Positions 1 to 8,788 of a stretch of DNA of 64,000 nt are shown here, piece by piece; position 1 is the first letter of the stretch, and each line of letters opens with the position of its first letter. The notes under the pieces were generated by a model, which saw only the letters and a program-made list of their open reading frames with translations, was not told the origin of the DNA and made no database searches. The translations under genes and the position numbers were made by a program. This stretch comes from DASPLX01 sp035627375 (GTDB taxonomy: Bacteria > Pseudomonadota > Gammaproteobacteria > Burkholderiales > Burkholderiaceae_D): NCBI GenBank assembly GCA_035627375.1, contig DASPLX010000057.1, positions 78,470-142,469 of the forward strand, given 5' to 3'.

Positions 1-900
1 CACGATCTCCAATGCCGACGCCAGGATCGCGAGCGGCACGTGATGGATGTAGCGCTCGCGGATCCAGTCCTCGAAGACCGGAATGGCGGCCACGCCGCCG
101 GCCACGGCGAACGCCATCGCCAAGCCGAGGAAGAAGGCCAGCGGCCGGTAATAGCGCAGGATCTGGGCGATCGTGAAGATCACCTTGGCGCCGTCCGACA
201 GCGTGTTCAGCTTGGAAAACGAGCCGGGCGGCCGGTCGCGGTATTCGACCGGCAGCTCGACGATGCGGAAGCGCCGGTGCAGCGCATGCAGCGTCATGTC
301 GGTCTCGATCTGGAATCCTTCCACCAGGATCGGATAGGTCTTGACGAATTGCCGGTTGAAGGCCCGGTAGCCGCTCATGATGTCGACCAGCCTGGCATTG
401 AACAGGCGGTTGATCATGGCCTGCACCAGGCGGTTGCCGAAGCCGTGCAGGGCGCGCTTGTTCTCCTGTGCGTAGTGGCCGTTGGAATGCCGGTCGCCGA
501 CGACCATGTCGGCCTCGCCTTCGACGATCGGCCGGATCAGGTCGCGCGCGCGGGCGGCGGGATAGGTCATGTCCGCGTCCGCCAGCAGATACACATCGGC
601 GTCGATATCCATGAAGGCCCGCCGCAAGGCATTGCCCTTGCCCTGGCGTCTTTCGTTGATGACCGCGCCGGGGCAGCGCAACTCGGCCAGCGTGGCGCGG
701 GCGATGCTTTCGGTGGCGTCGGAGGAATTGTTGTTGATGACGAAAATCCGCGCCAGCGGCAGCGCGGCGTGGAAGGCTGCGATCGTATCGGCGATGGTCT
801 GCTCTTCATTGTAGGCGGGCAGGATCACGGCGACGTCCGGCTGGTCAGGCGCTTCCGGCGCGGTCCGCGCGTGCGATCCGCTTTCCACGGCTGCTCTCAT
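1..900 (-). CDS. Family 2 glycosyltransferase, DPM1-like (3' end outside window)
   Basis: Translating the minus strand from the ATG at 900 gives an open frame that runs off the window edge, so the C-terminus is missing. Residues about 22-32 read VAVILPAYNEE, the start of a GT-A fold, followed by a NNNSSDAT loop and an acidic LLADADMTYP motif that should bind the metal and nucleotide sugar. The later GDRHSNGHYAQENKRALHG and MSGYRAFNRQFVK segments are typical of dolichyl/polyprenyl-phosphate sugar transferases, and hydrophobic segments begin near the visible end. The family moves a sugar from a nucleotide donor to a lipid carrier or glycan at the inner membrane. The start overlaps the stop of the upstream gene as ATGA, so the two are translationally coupled. 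Substrate unknown. Confidence 0.88.
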   Translation of the reverse strand, partial: MRAAVESGSHARTAPEAPDQPDVAVILPAYNEEQTIADTIAAFHAALPLARIFVINNNSSDATESIARATLAELRCPGAVINERRQGKGNALRRAFMDIDADVYLLADADMTYPAARARDLIRPIVEGEADMVVGDRHSNGHYAQENKRALHGFGNRLVQAMINRLFNARLVDIMSGYRAFNRQFVKTYPILVEGFQIETDMTLHALHRRFRIVELPVEYRDRPPGSFSKLNTLSDGAKVIFTIAQILRYYRPLAFFLGLAMAFAVAGGVAAIPVFEDWIRERYIHHVPLAILASALEIV

Positions 901-3900
901 GATGGATCCGCTATCAAGACATTGGTCAGTTGCTGCGCGTTCTCGGCCCAGGTGCGCGACGGCATGCCGGACGAAGCGGGCGCCTTGTCCTCCGCTTGCA
1001 GGCGCAGCCAGGCGCGGATCGCCTCGGCCAGGTCGGCGCCCGCCGATCCGCTGAAATAATGCGCGTGCCGTTGCGCGACTTCGCGGAACACCGGGATGTC
1101 GCGCGCGATGATCGGCAACCCATGCCGGGCCGCCTCGATCAGGGGCAGGCCGAAGCCTTCCGCTTCGCTGGCGAAGATAAGGCAAGCGGCGCTCGCATAG
1201 ATTTTCTGGAGATATTCATCGCTGATGCCTTGCAGCCAGAACAGGCGCTTGCCGAGTTCCGGATGGCCGTTCAGGCGATCGACGATCTCCGGGATCGTGC
1301 GCCGCTGCTCTTGCGGCACCGGCTTCCAGCCTTCCTTGCCGACGATGACGAGATTGAGGTTTTCTCCGGCGCGCCACAGTTGGTCGAACGCCGCGAGCGC
1401 CTGCAGATGTCCCTTGCGCGGCTCGATGGTGCCGACCATCAGGAAACTCGGGGCGGCGCCGAGTCGCGCGAGCACGCGTTCGGCATCCTGCGGCAAGCCG
1501 GTCGTCGGCGCCGACGCATCGATATCGGCGCCGTGATGCACGACCGCGAATTTCAAGCGCGCGAGATCGACGGCGGCAATGCCGGCGACGCCGTCGCCGC
1601 CGACCTGCTGCTCGAGCCAGCGGCGCGTCTCGTCGGCGACCGCCTGCGATATGCAGACCAGCCGGTCGGCGTTGGCGGCGACGCAGGCAAGCCATTGCGC
1701 ATGCGATTCGTCGGCGCGATCGGGAAAGAACTCCGGCCGCAGGATGGGCAGGATGTCGTGCACCAGGAAGTTCACCTCGACGCCGCGCGCCCGCCAGTCG
1801 GCATAGAGCCCGCTTTTCGCGGCGGCGACGACGCCCTCGGGATGGAAATCGGGGCTGTAGAAGACATCCTGCGCGCCGATGTCCACGGGCGCGTCGGCAA
1901 GCGCCGGCGTATCGATCGCCAGCAGCTTCTTCGCATAGCCGCAGGCGTAGCGGTAATGCCAGGCGCCGCCTTCGCAGCTGAGATAGACCGGTTCGACGCG
2001 ATAGCCGCGCGGCGGTCGGCGCAGCAGTTCGAGCAATTGCGCGCGCGCCACGCGTTCGATCCCGGTCTGCAAATCGTTGCGCGCGATCGACGAGACATCG
2101 ACCAGGAACTGGCGTTGCGCGAGCGGATCGTTCGACGATTTCGCGATGCTCTGCGCGAGCTGCTGGAGCGCTTGCTCGTCGGTATGGAGATCCGGAATGG
2201 CGGCGATGGCTTCCAGCAGGGCGGTGTCGTCGCGGCGGCGGTAGGCGGCTTCGATCGCCTCCGCGTATTGGCGCGCACAGGCGTCCGGATCGTGCCGGGT
2301 GCGGATCAGCCGGCTCGCGGCTTCACGCAATCGCGCGCGCTGGCCGGCGTCGTCGCGCAGCGATTCGAGCGCGGCGGTCAACTCGTCGTCGTCGAAGGCG
2401 TCGGGCAGCTTGATCACGGCATCGTCGGCCAGGTCGGCCATGGAACCGTTCGCGTTCACGATCGTCGGCAAGCCGTAATTGAGGCAATGCAGCACGGCGC
2501 CCGAGGTCTCGCCGCGCGACAGGCTGCGCAATTGCACGCTGGCGTCGGCTGCCTGCAGGTAGAGATTGTAGGTGTCGTCGTCGGTCCAGCCGGTGATGCG
2601 AATGCGGTCGCCGCAGCCGGCGGCGCGGATCAGTTCGGTGAGTTCGCGGCCGTAGTCGCCGCCGTGATTGGCGCCCACCAGCACCAGTTCGCAAGCCGGA
2701 TCGTCGCGCAAGCGCGACGCCAGCCAGGCTTGCGCCAGGCGCAGGCTCTGCTTGGTCGGATCGACGAAGCCGAAACTGCAGATCACGAACGCTTCGGCGC
2801 GCATCCCGAGCTTCTTGCGCGCCGCCGCGCGGTCGATGGCGCCGGCGGCCGTGCGCAGATGCGGGATCACGCTCCAGTCGCGGGCGGCTTGTTCGCCGTA
2901 CCATTGGCGCGCCAGCGCGCGCGAGTGTTCGGAATGGACGATCACGGCGCGCGCGCCCCGGATCACGTCGAGATTGCAGGGATAGGCTTGCTTGGCCGCC
3001 TCGACGCAGTCGGCGGTATGGCGCAGCTTGAGCGCCATGTAACCGTGCGAACGGTACAAGGCTTCGCTCCATGCGGTCGGCATGGCGCCGGTCGTCTCTT
3101 CGTAGAACAGCATGCCGCTCAGGAAGAAATCGTGCAGCACCACGACGCCCGGATGCTCGCGCAGCAAGGCCAGCATATGGCTGTGGAAGGGACTGTTGCC
3201 GAATTGGTAGACCACGCGATCGAAGGAATCCGCGTGCGCGTGGAACCATTCGGCGCTCCGTTGCGGCAAGCCGGCGAGTTCCGGCGGCAGCGCGCATTGC
3301 GGCTGCTCGACGATCAGCTCGATGTCGTACAGCTTGGCCAGCGCCGGCAGCAATTCGATGCTGTAGTTGGCGATGCCGGTCTTCTCGGGCGGCAGCGGCG
3401 AGACGAAGGCCAGGCGCGGTCTCGCCGCGCGCGTGATGCCGGCAGCCAGGGGCTCGTCCGCGGGGCGCGCGGCCGCGGCATGCGCTTCGAGCGCGCGCAA
3501 GGCCCGTTGCCCCGAGATATCCCACGAGAATTTCTTCGCTTGCACCGCGCCGTGTTCGCGCAAGCGTTGCCGCAGGGCGTCGTCGCCCAGCACCTGTTCG
3601 ATCTTGTCCGCGATCGACCGCGGCGACATCGGATCGAACAGCGCCTCGTCAAGGCCGATGACTTCCGGGACGCTGGTGGTGGCGGCGCCGATCACCGGCG
3701 CGCCGCAGGCCATCGCTTCCAGCGCCGGCAGGCCGAAGCCTTCATGCTTCGACGGGAAGACGAACAAGGCCGCGGCGCCGTACAGGGCGGCGAGCTCGTC
3801 GTCGCCGACATAGCCGGTCAGCACCAGCTCGTCTTCCGCCAGGCCGGCGCGCTGGCTGTGGCGCAGCAATTGCTCGCGTTCGCGCGTACCGAGCTTGCTG

Positions 3901-4691
3901 GCGATGACCAGTTGATGCTTCTCGCGCAAATCGCGCGGCAGCAAGCCGTAGGCGGCGATCAGGCCGTCGATGTTCTTGCGCGCGTCGAAGCCGCCCGGCG
4001 CGTACATCACCATGTCGCGCGTGATGCCGAGGCGTTCGCGCAGGCGCGCCGTCTCGTCCGGCGCCAGGACGCCGGGCTTGAAAAATCCGTCGACGGCGGT
4101 GGAAATGCTGACCACGCGATCGGGCGGCAAATCCAAGGCATCGATTGCTTCCTGGCGCGAATAATCGGAGATCGACAGCAGCAGGCCCGCATTCTTGAGC
4201 GAGGCGATCTTGCGGTCGTAATACTGGCGTTGCGCCGGCGTCGGCAGGTAGCTGGCCGGGTTCAGCAGCGGAATCAGGTCATACAGGATGACGGCTGTCC
4301 TGGCGCCGTCGGTGAAGGCGCCGACCGATACCACGCCGTCGTCGACATAGCCTTCGAACAGGCTGGTGACCAGCACCGCGTCGGGATGCAACTGTTCGAT
4401 GAAATGTTCGCGGATCTTTTCCGCCGCTCGCGCGCGCCAGCCATGCGACGGATCGTGCTCCGCCACCGGCCGCGGAACGTCGAACACGCGGATACGCTCC
4501 TTCGGCACCAGGCCTTCGAACGCCTGGCGAATCGCAGGGATACTGTCCGGCAATGCGGCGCTGAGCGCCAGCCAGATTTCATGTTCGCCCGCATTGCGCG
4601 CGACGCCCAGCGCCAGCGACAGCGAGTAGCGTCCGATGCCGCGGAAACGGCTCTCGGTCTGGGCGCCTTGTAGATCGATGACGATACGCAT
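897..4691 (-). CDS. Giant glycosyltransferase with three GT4-type modules
   Basis: This 1264-residue protein appears to hold three GT-B glycosyltransferase modules. Module 1 (about 1-400) opens MRIVIDLQGAQ and has the GT4 signature EGFGLPALEAMACG near residue 320. Module 2 (about 424-810) starts RLAFVSPLPPEKTGIANYS and ends in a weaker signature (SRGETSGAVLHCLNYGLP). Module 3 (about 855-1264) has EAEGFGLPLIEAARHG near 1175. Most GT4 enzymes are 350-450 residues, so this is a triple fusion that could add several sugars in sequence to a surface glycan. It lies between a methyltransferase (1-nt overlap) and a GT2 (ATGA overlap), which indicates one operon. No signal peptide or membrane segment is seen, so it should be cytoplasmic. 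Donor and acceptor cannot be told from sequence. Confidence 0.9.
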   Translation of the reverse strand: MRIVIDLQGAQTESRFRGIGRYSLSLALGVARNAGEHEIWLALSAALPDSIPAIRQAFEGLVPKERIRVFDVPRPVAEHDPSHGWRARAAEKIREHFIEQLHPDAVLVTSLFEGYVDDGVVSVGAFTDGARTAVILYDLIPLLNPASYLPTPAQRQYYDRKIASLKNAGLLLSISDYSRQEAIDALDLPPDRVVSISTAVDGFFKPGVLAPDETARLRERLGITRDMVMYAPGGFDARKNIDGLIAAYGLLPRDLREKHQLVIASKLGTREREQLLRHSQRAGLAEDELVLTGYVGDDELAALYGAAALFVFPSKHEGFGLPALEAMACGAPVIGAATTSVPEVIGLDEALFDPMSPRSIADKIEQVLGDDALRQRLREHGAVQAKKFSWDISGQRALRALEAHAAAARPADEPLAAGITRAARPRLAFVSPLPPEKTGIANYSIELLPALAKLYDIELIVEQPQCALPPELAGLPQRSAEWFHAHADSFDRVVYQFGNSPFHSHMLALLREHPGVVVLHDFFLSGMLFYEETTGAMPTAWSEALYRSHGYMALKLRHTADCVEAAKQAYPCNLDVIRGARAVIVHSEHSRALARQWYGEQAARDWSVIPHLRTAAGAIDRAAARKKLGMRAEAFVICSFGFVDPTKQSLRLAQAWLASRLRDDPACELVLVGANHGGDYGRELTELIRAAGCGDRIRITGWTDDDTYNLYLQAADASVQLRSLSRGETSGAVLHCLNYGLPTIVNANGSMADLADDAVIKLPDAFDDDELTAALESLRDDAGQRARLREAASRLIRTRHDPDACARQYAEAIEAAYRRRDDTALLEAIAAIPDLHTDEQALQQLAQSIAKSSNDPLAQRQFLVDVSSIARNDLQTGIERVARAQLLELLRRPPRGYRVEPVYLSCEGGAWHYRYACGYAKKLLAIDTPALADAPVDIGAQDVFYSPDFHPEGVVAAAKSGLYADWRARGVEVNFLVHDILPILRPEFFPDRADESHAQWLACVAANADRLVCISQAVADETRRWLEQQVGGDGVAGIAAVDLARLKFAVVHHGADIDASAPTTGLPQDAERVLARLGAAPSFLMVGTIEPRKGHLQALAAFDQLWRAGENLNLVIVGKEGWKPVPQEQRRTIPEIVDRLNGHPELGKRLFWLQGISDEYLQKIYASAACLIFASEAEGFGLPLIEAARHGLPIIARDIPVFREVAQRHAHYFSGSAGADLAEAIRAWLRLQAEDKAPASSGMPSRTWAENAQQLTNVLIADPS

Positions 4692-6139
4692 CAGTGTTTC
4701 CTCGCGCCGACGGCCTTCTTCAGCCGTGCATGGAAATGCGCCGCGCGCGGCGACAGGACGGGCGCGCCGTCGGCCTTGGCGACCGGCGCGGGCTCGATGT
4801 TGACCGGCGTTTGCAGCAACGCGCGCAAACGGTATTTGACCGTGGGGAAGCGGTCCAGCACGGTCAGCGCCGCGCGGGACAGGCCGGGGTGGCGCTGGAC
4901 GGCGAGGCCGGTCGCGCGCAACAGCGCCTTGAGGCGGCGCTTGATTCCGCTGCCCAGCCTACCTTCGCGGGCCGCCGCGCGGAAGCGACGGGCATATCCG
5001 CCGGCCAGGCGCATCGGCGCCGTGATGCGCCAGGAGCGGCTGTGCAGCACGGCGAGCAATTGCTCCGCGTATCGGGCGGCGCGCGCCTCGGCTTCGGCCA
5101 GGCGTTGTTCCGCCTGGCCGAGGCGGTGCTCCGCCACGCCGATGAGATGCTCCGCCACGCCAAGGCGATGCTCCGCTTGTCCGATCAGTTGTTCCGCCTG
5201 GCCGAGGCGATGTTTCGCTTGCCCGATCGCCTGTGCCGCTTGGCCGAGGCGATCCTCGGCCTGCATCAAGCGCGCTTCCAGCAGGCCGGCGCGATGCTCG
5301 GCCTGGGCCGCTCGTTCGACCGCTTGCGCATGGCTGCGCGCCGCCTGCTCGGCATGCTCGGCGATCCGCCGATGGATGTCGGCCAGCCGCCTCTCGCCTT
5401 GCGCATCGTAGCGCTGCGCCAAGGTGTCGAGCACCAGTCCGTAGTCGGTGTCGAACGCGGCATCGAAACGCGCGAGGACTTCCGGCGCCGCCGGCTTCTG
5501 GGCCACGACGCTATAGTCGGGACTGACGCCGCTCAGCACGTTGAGCAGGCGGATTTCCCGGGCTTCGCGCAAGCCTTCCGGCTCTTGCAGGCGCACGATC
5601 TTGTTGCGCAAAAAACCGGTGTGCTCGGTCACGAAGCCGAGCAGATTCGGCGGCAGCGGGCGTTCGTGTGACGGATCGAGATAGAAGTCGGCGGCGCCGA
5701 CGACGAGGTTTTCCGGATTCGGCGTTTCGAGAATCAGCAAGCCGCCCGGCCGCAGGACGCGCAACGCTTCGCGCACGATGGCGCGCAGCACATCGAACGG
5801 CACATGCTCGACGACGTGGAAGGCCGAAACCAGGGCCAGGCTTGCCGCCGGCGATTCCTGCAGGGTCTTGAGCGCATCGGCGCATTCGGCCTGCAAGCCG
5901 CGCTCGCGGCAGGCGGCCAGCATGCCTTCGTCGAGATCGACGCCGCGCGCCGCGAAGCCCGCTTCGCCCAGCAGCTCGAGCCATTCGCCGCGTCCGCAGC
6001 CGAGGTCGAGCGCGCCGTCGCCGGGATAGAGCGCGGCGAGGGAATCCAGGAACGGTCGATAGGCGCGCAGGCGCGTCTTGATGGTTTCGCGCGAACCGCG
6101 ATAGCGTTCTTCGAAAGCCCGGTAAAAGTGATCGCTCAT
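4691..6139 (-). CDS. SAM-dependent methyltransferase with C-terminal coiled coil
   Basis: The 482-residue product begins with a class I methyltransferase domain (about 1-215): ALDLGCGRGEW at about 43-53 is the SAM-binding motif I, followed by an acidic motif (GVDLDEG) and AFHVVEHVP. Residues about 246-366 form a long predicted coiled coil in which a seven-residue unit of the type QAEHRLG recurs many times; the DNA there is an imperfect 21-bp tandem repeat. After it comes HSRSWRITAPMR, a short motif common in O-antigen and capsule enzymes. By analogy with WbdD-type proteins, the coil could act as a spacer that measures glycan length while the methyltransferase caps it, but this is inference. 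It leads the operon with the two glycosyltransferase genes. Confidence 0.88.
   Translation of the reverse strand: MSDHFYRAFEERYRGSRETIKTRLRAYRPFLDSLAALYPGDGALDLGCGRGEWLELLGEAGFAARGVDLDEGMLAACRERGLQAECADALKTLQESPAASLALVSAFHVVEHVPFDVLRAIVREALRVLRPGGLLILETPNPENLVVGAADFYLDPSHERPLPPNLLGFVTEHTGFLRNKIVRLQEPEGLREAREIRLLNVLSGVSPDYSVVAQKPAAPEVLARFDAAFDTDYGLVLDTLAQRYDAQGERRLADIHRRIAEHAEQAARSHAQAVERAAQAEHRAGLLEARLMQAEDRLGQAAQAIGQAKHRLGQAEQLIGQAEHRLGVAEHLIGVAEHRLGQAEQRLAEAEARAARYAEQLLAVLHSRSWRITAPMRLAGGYARRFRAAAREGRLGSGIKRRLKALLRATGLAVQRHPGLSRAALTVLDRFPTVKYRLRALLQTPVNIEPAPVAKADGAPVLSPRAAHFHARLKKAVGARKH
5094..5310 (-). repeat. Imperfect 21-bp tandem repeats encoding heptads
   Basis: On the plus strand variants of the unit gcctggccgaggcgatgctcc recur about every 21 bases; they encode repeats such as AEHRLGQ in the methyltransferase coiled coil. 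Because 21 is a multiple of 3, gain or loss of a unit would change coil length without breaking the frame. Confidence 0.75.
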
Positions 6140-6291
6140 CGTCTTGCTCCATGAGCGGTTGCGGAAATGATGATGGAGGCGCTATTGTCGGACATAGAAG
6201 GGCGGCGGAGCGCGGCGAGGGCGGCAGATGGCGCAACGCGAGCCGTCGCCGGAGCGCACGCTTTGTTGTAATCGTGCCAATGAAGCGGACG

Positions 6292-6297
6292 ATTATA
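6292..6297 (-). promoter_or_regulatory. Candidate -10 box for the methyltransferase/glycosyltransferase operon
   Basis: Read on the minus strand the sequence is TATAAT, a perfect sigma-70 -10 hexamer, about 150 bases before the methyltransferase ATG in a 170-base gap. No good -35 hexamer lies at 16-18 bases, so activator help or read-through from the CRP-family gene upstream remains possible. Confidence 0.4.
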
Positions 6298-6309
6298 ACG
6301 TAGGGCCTT

Positions 6310-7098
6310 CTAACCTTGTGTCAGCTTTTGTAACGCATCCGGCCTGATGATGATCAGGCGGTGCGAGTCCTTCTTGACGATGCCCTGGTTGACCAGCGTG
6401 AGTATCGTGCGAGTGACCGTCTCACGGCTGGTGTTGATCATGTTGGCGATGTCCTGGTGCGTCGGCAGGTTCTCGACGACCTCCATGTTGCCCGGCTTCT
6501 TTTCCTTCAGCAGTTCCAGGAAGGTATAGATGCGCTTGGCCGTGTTGTGGATACTGAGCAGCGCGCGGAATTCGGAGTCGCGCTGGATCTTCTGCGCGAG
6601 ATGCTTGAGCATCTGCTTCGCCACAGGAGGCGAGTGCGCGAACAGGTGCAGGGCGGTCGCGCTGGGCAGCAGTGCGACCAGGACCGGCGTCAGCGCGACA
6701 ACCGACGCGGAGCGGGCCGAACCGTTGATGACGGCGATCTCGCCGAAGAAGTCGCCGGGATTCAAGAGGCGCAGGCCGATCGCGCGGCCGTCCTCGGTAA
6801 TGTCGATCACCTGCAGCTGGCCCGAGAGCAGGAACAACAGGCTGTCGCCGGTGCCGCCTTTTTGCAGCACGATGTCGCGCCGCGCGTAGTGGCGGATGCG
6901 CAGCTCGGCCTTGACTCTTGCCATTTCCTCTTCGGTCAAGTCCGCGAGCAGAGGTATCTTGCGCAGATGGATCTGCAAATTGACTTGATTGTCGGCGTCC
7001 TTCGCATTGGCCGTCGGTGCCGACGTGTTCTTTTCTTCCGCGGCATCGGCGGAAGATTTCGCGTCGGAGGCAATCAATTTTTGCGCCGAGTTTTTCAT
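6310..7098 (-). CDS. CRP/FNR-family transcription regulator
   Basis: The 262-residue protein has a low-complexity N-terminus (1-40), a cyclic-nucleotide-binding fold (about 45-160), a long dimerisation helix and a winged helix-turn-helix (213-233). Against E. coli CRP, by eye, the cAMP-pocket residues Glu72, Arg82 and Ser83 correspond to Glu120, Arg129 and Ser130. Thr127 of the C-helix appears as Asp, while Ser128 is kept. The recognition helix reads SRETVTR (224-230), which keeps the Arg-Glu-x3-Arg set that contacts TGTGA. Three TGTGA-N6-TCACA sites lie within 16 kb, so this protein is their best candidate reader. It follows a VanZ-like gene by 52 bases on the same strand as the adenylate cyclase. 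A c-di-GMP-binding variant (Clp-like) is the main alternative. Confidence 0.93.
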   Translation of the reverse strand: MKNSAQKLIASDAKSSADAAEEKNTSAPTANAKDADNQVNLQIHLRKIPLLADLTEEEMARVKAELRIRHYARRDIVLQKGGTGDSLLFLLSGQLQVIDITEDGRAIGLRLLNPGDFFGEIAVINGSARSASVVALTPVLVALLPSATALHLFAHSPPVAKQMLKHLAQKIQRDSEFRALLSIHNTAKRIYTFLELLKEKKPGNMEVVENLPTHQDIANMINTSRETVTRTILTLVNQGIVKKDSHRLIIIRPDALQKLTQG

Positions 7099-7150
7099 AT
7101 GCGAAGTTAACGGAATCTGCTGCCGAAAATATTGACGCTGGGAATTCGAT

Positions 7151-7477
7151 CTAGTTGCCGATCATTATTACGGCAGCTGGCGCCGCCAGCAAGATGCCGG
7201 CCGTGTTCGCCGCGATGTCGTGCCAACAGAAGCGGCGACCGGGCACCAGGATTTGCAAGCATTCAATTGCCCAACCGGCAAGGAACAGGCCCACTATCCA
7301 AGCGAATTGTTGCTGGCCGTTTTGGGCAATCCGGCCTGCCAGCAGCGTCAAGCCGCCGAAGGCAAGAAAGTGCAGGAGCTTGTCATTGGGCAGCGGCGGC
7401 AGCCATTTCGCAGGCGCTAGGCAGCCGGCAAACACCGTCGTTGCCGCTGCCAGAAAGCTGATCCATTCCCAACCCAT
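7151..7477 (-). CDS. VanZ-like small membrane protein
   Basis: I chose the ATG at 7477 because GGGGAAG lies a few bases before it; an upstream TTG at 7552 would extend the product but has no ribosome site. The 108-residue product has about four hydrophobic segments and the VanZ-family pattern: PNDKLLHFLAFGGLTLLAG, then an Glu-Cys-Leu-Gln turn and RRFCWHDIAANTAG. VanZ-like proteins are inner-membrane proteins of mostly unknown function, often found near polysaccharide genes. The gene lies between the TPR/barrel gene (75-base gap) and the CRP-family gene (52-base gap), all on the minus strand, so it may share their transcript. Confidence 0.78.
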   Translation of the reverse strand: MGWEWISFLAAATTVFAGCLAPAKWLPPLPNDKLLHFLAFGGLTLLAGRIAQNGQQQFAWIVGLFLAGWAIECLQILVPGRRFCWHDIAANTAGILLAAPAAVIMIGN

Positions 7478-7552
7478 GCCTACTTCCCCAGCGTTTACAT
7501 TGAATCCTGTTGCCAAGACGACCGCCGAAGCGATCGCTGATGATTCCGACAA

Positions 7553-8788
7553 CTAGAACGGCTGCCATTGCCAGCTCATCTGCAACAGCCGGCTATTATA
7601 TTGAAAAATCGAAATATTCTCGTTGTTCTTCACCTGGCGTATCTCGATCTGCAGCGTCTGCCGTTCCTTGAAGGGAATCGTCAATCCGGCGCGCAGCAAT
7701 TGCGTATCCTGGTGCCGCGCCTGGTCGATCAGGCCGGGAGAGTAGGATGCCTGGCTGAGCCAGTGCTGCCGCGTCCAGCCGAATTCGCCGATCCAGTTGC
7801 CGCGAATCGGGAGGCGTCCCTGCAAGCCGCCGAACCATCCCTTGCGGTCGCCGCCGGGGCGCACATTCTTGCCGTGATCCAGGAGATATCCGGCGCTCGC
7901 TTGCGTCTGGAGGCGTGTGCCTTGGTGAATCAGCGATGCGCTCAATTCGAAGGTGTTCGAGTCGAAATTCGTCAGCGTCGGATAGGCGAGATGCGTTGCG
8001 CCGGCCGTCAGGCTGACATTCCATCGCTTCGGCAACAGAGAGGTCGGCGCGGCGCGCAGCTGCAACTGGCCTTGCCGCTGATAGAGCCGGTCGCCGAGCG
8101 TGAGCGCGCCGAGGGCGCCGATGCCGCGCACGTCCCAGGTGCCGATGCGCCATGGCCGTTCGATGCCCAACTGCAGCGACGCCGTATCGTAATTGGACAG
8201 GCTGTCGTTCCTGCGGATGCGCAGCTGCGCGAAGCCGGTGATGCCGCCGCGCGTAAGGTCGCGCGCATAATCTGTCGACAGCAGCGTGTAATGATCGCGT
8301 TGCGGCAGGTATTCCGGCGCCAGGACGAGATCGGTGCGCGTGCTGCCGCTGCCGAAACTGAAATTCGGGTTGCTGGCGCCTTGGTTGACGTTGTCGTCGA
8401 CGCCGCGCGCGACGGCCAGGCTCAACTGGCTGTGCGGCCGCCATGCCTGGCAGCCGGTGGCGCGGTGCGCGGCGATGACTTCCCGGATGCCGGGCGGCGG
8501 CGCGAAGCGCGCCTCGATCGCCTGGAACAGCCGCTCGGCCTCGTCGGCGTGACCGAGCTCGCATTGGATGATCGCCAGGTCGAGCCAGGCGCCGGCATGC
8601 TGCGGCTCCTGCTCGATCATGCGCGTCAAGGCGTCGCGCGCTTCGTTCTGGCGGCCTTCCGAGATCGAATGCATCGCGTCGAGATAGAGATCCTGCTGCG
8701 CCGGCGGTTCGTATTCGGCCGCCGCCGCTGCCAGCGAGGATGCCGCGGCCAGCGCCGCGATGAGGCGTAAGCAGCCGCGCACGCTCAT
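7553..8788 (-). CDS. Secreted TPR protein with outer-membrane beta-barrel domain
   Basis: The start is the ATG at 8788, which overlaps the cyclase stop as ATGA; the open frame continues further upstream only as a shadow of the cyclase. The 411-residue product opens with MSVRGCLRLIAALAAASSLA, a signal peptide. Residues about 30-120 carry TPR-like helices (AWLDLAIIQCELGHADEAERLF). The rest has alternating polar and hydrophobic strands and ends in an aromatic residue (MSWQWQPF), as expected for an outer-membrane barrel. It resembles TPR/barrel proteins of the DUF560 (Slam-like) style, but I cannot assign the family firmly. Coupling to a CHASE2 cyclase and proximity to a FecR gene suggest a joint role in envelope sensing or surface-protein display. 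Confidence 0.8.
   Translation of the reverse strand: MSVRGCLRLIAALAAASSLAAAAAEYEPPAQQDLYLDAMHSISEGRQNEARDALTRMIEQEPQHAGAWLDLAIIQCELGHADEAERLFQAIEARFAPPPGIREVIAAHRATGCQAWRPHSQLSLAVARGVDDNVNQGASNPNFSFGSGSTRTDLVLAPEYLPQRDHYTLLSTDYARDLTRGGITGFAQLRIRRNDSLSNYDTASLQLGIERPWRIGTWDVRGIGALGALTLGDRLYQRQGQLQLRAAPTSLLPKRWNVSLTAGATHLAYPTLTNFDSNTFELSASLIHQGTRLQTQASAGYLLDHGKNVRPGGDRKGWFGGLQGRLPIRGNWIGEFGWTRQHWLSQASYSPGLIDQARHQDTQLLRAGLTIPFKERQTLQIEIRQVKNNENISIFQYNSRLLQMSWQWQPF

Noticed and set aside
930..4673. Long open frame on the plus strand opposite the triple glycosyltransferase
   Set aside because: Composition is Arg-, Gln- and Asp-rich without recognisable domains, as expected when the complement of GC-rich codons lacks stops; the minus-strand protein has clear family motifs.
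5094..5310. Possible CRISPR-like array
   Set aside because: Repeats are contiguous 21-bp coding units without spacers; no array or cas genes were seen anywhere in the window.
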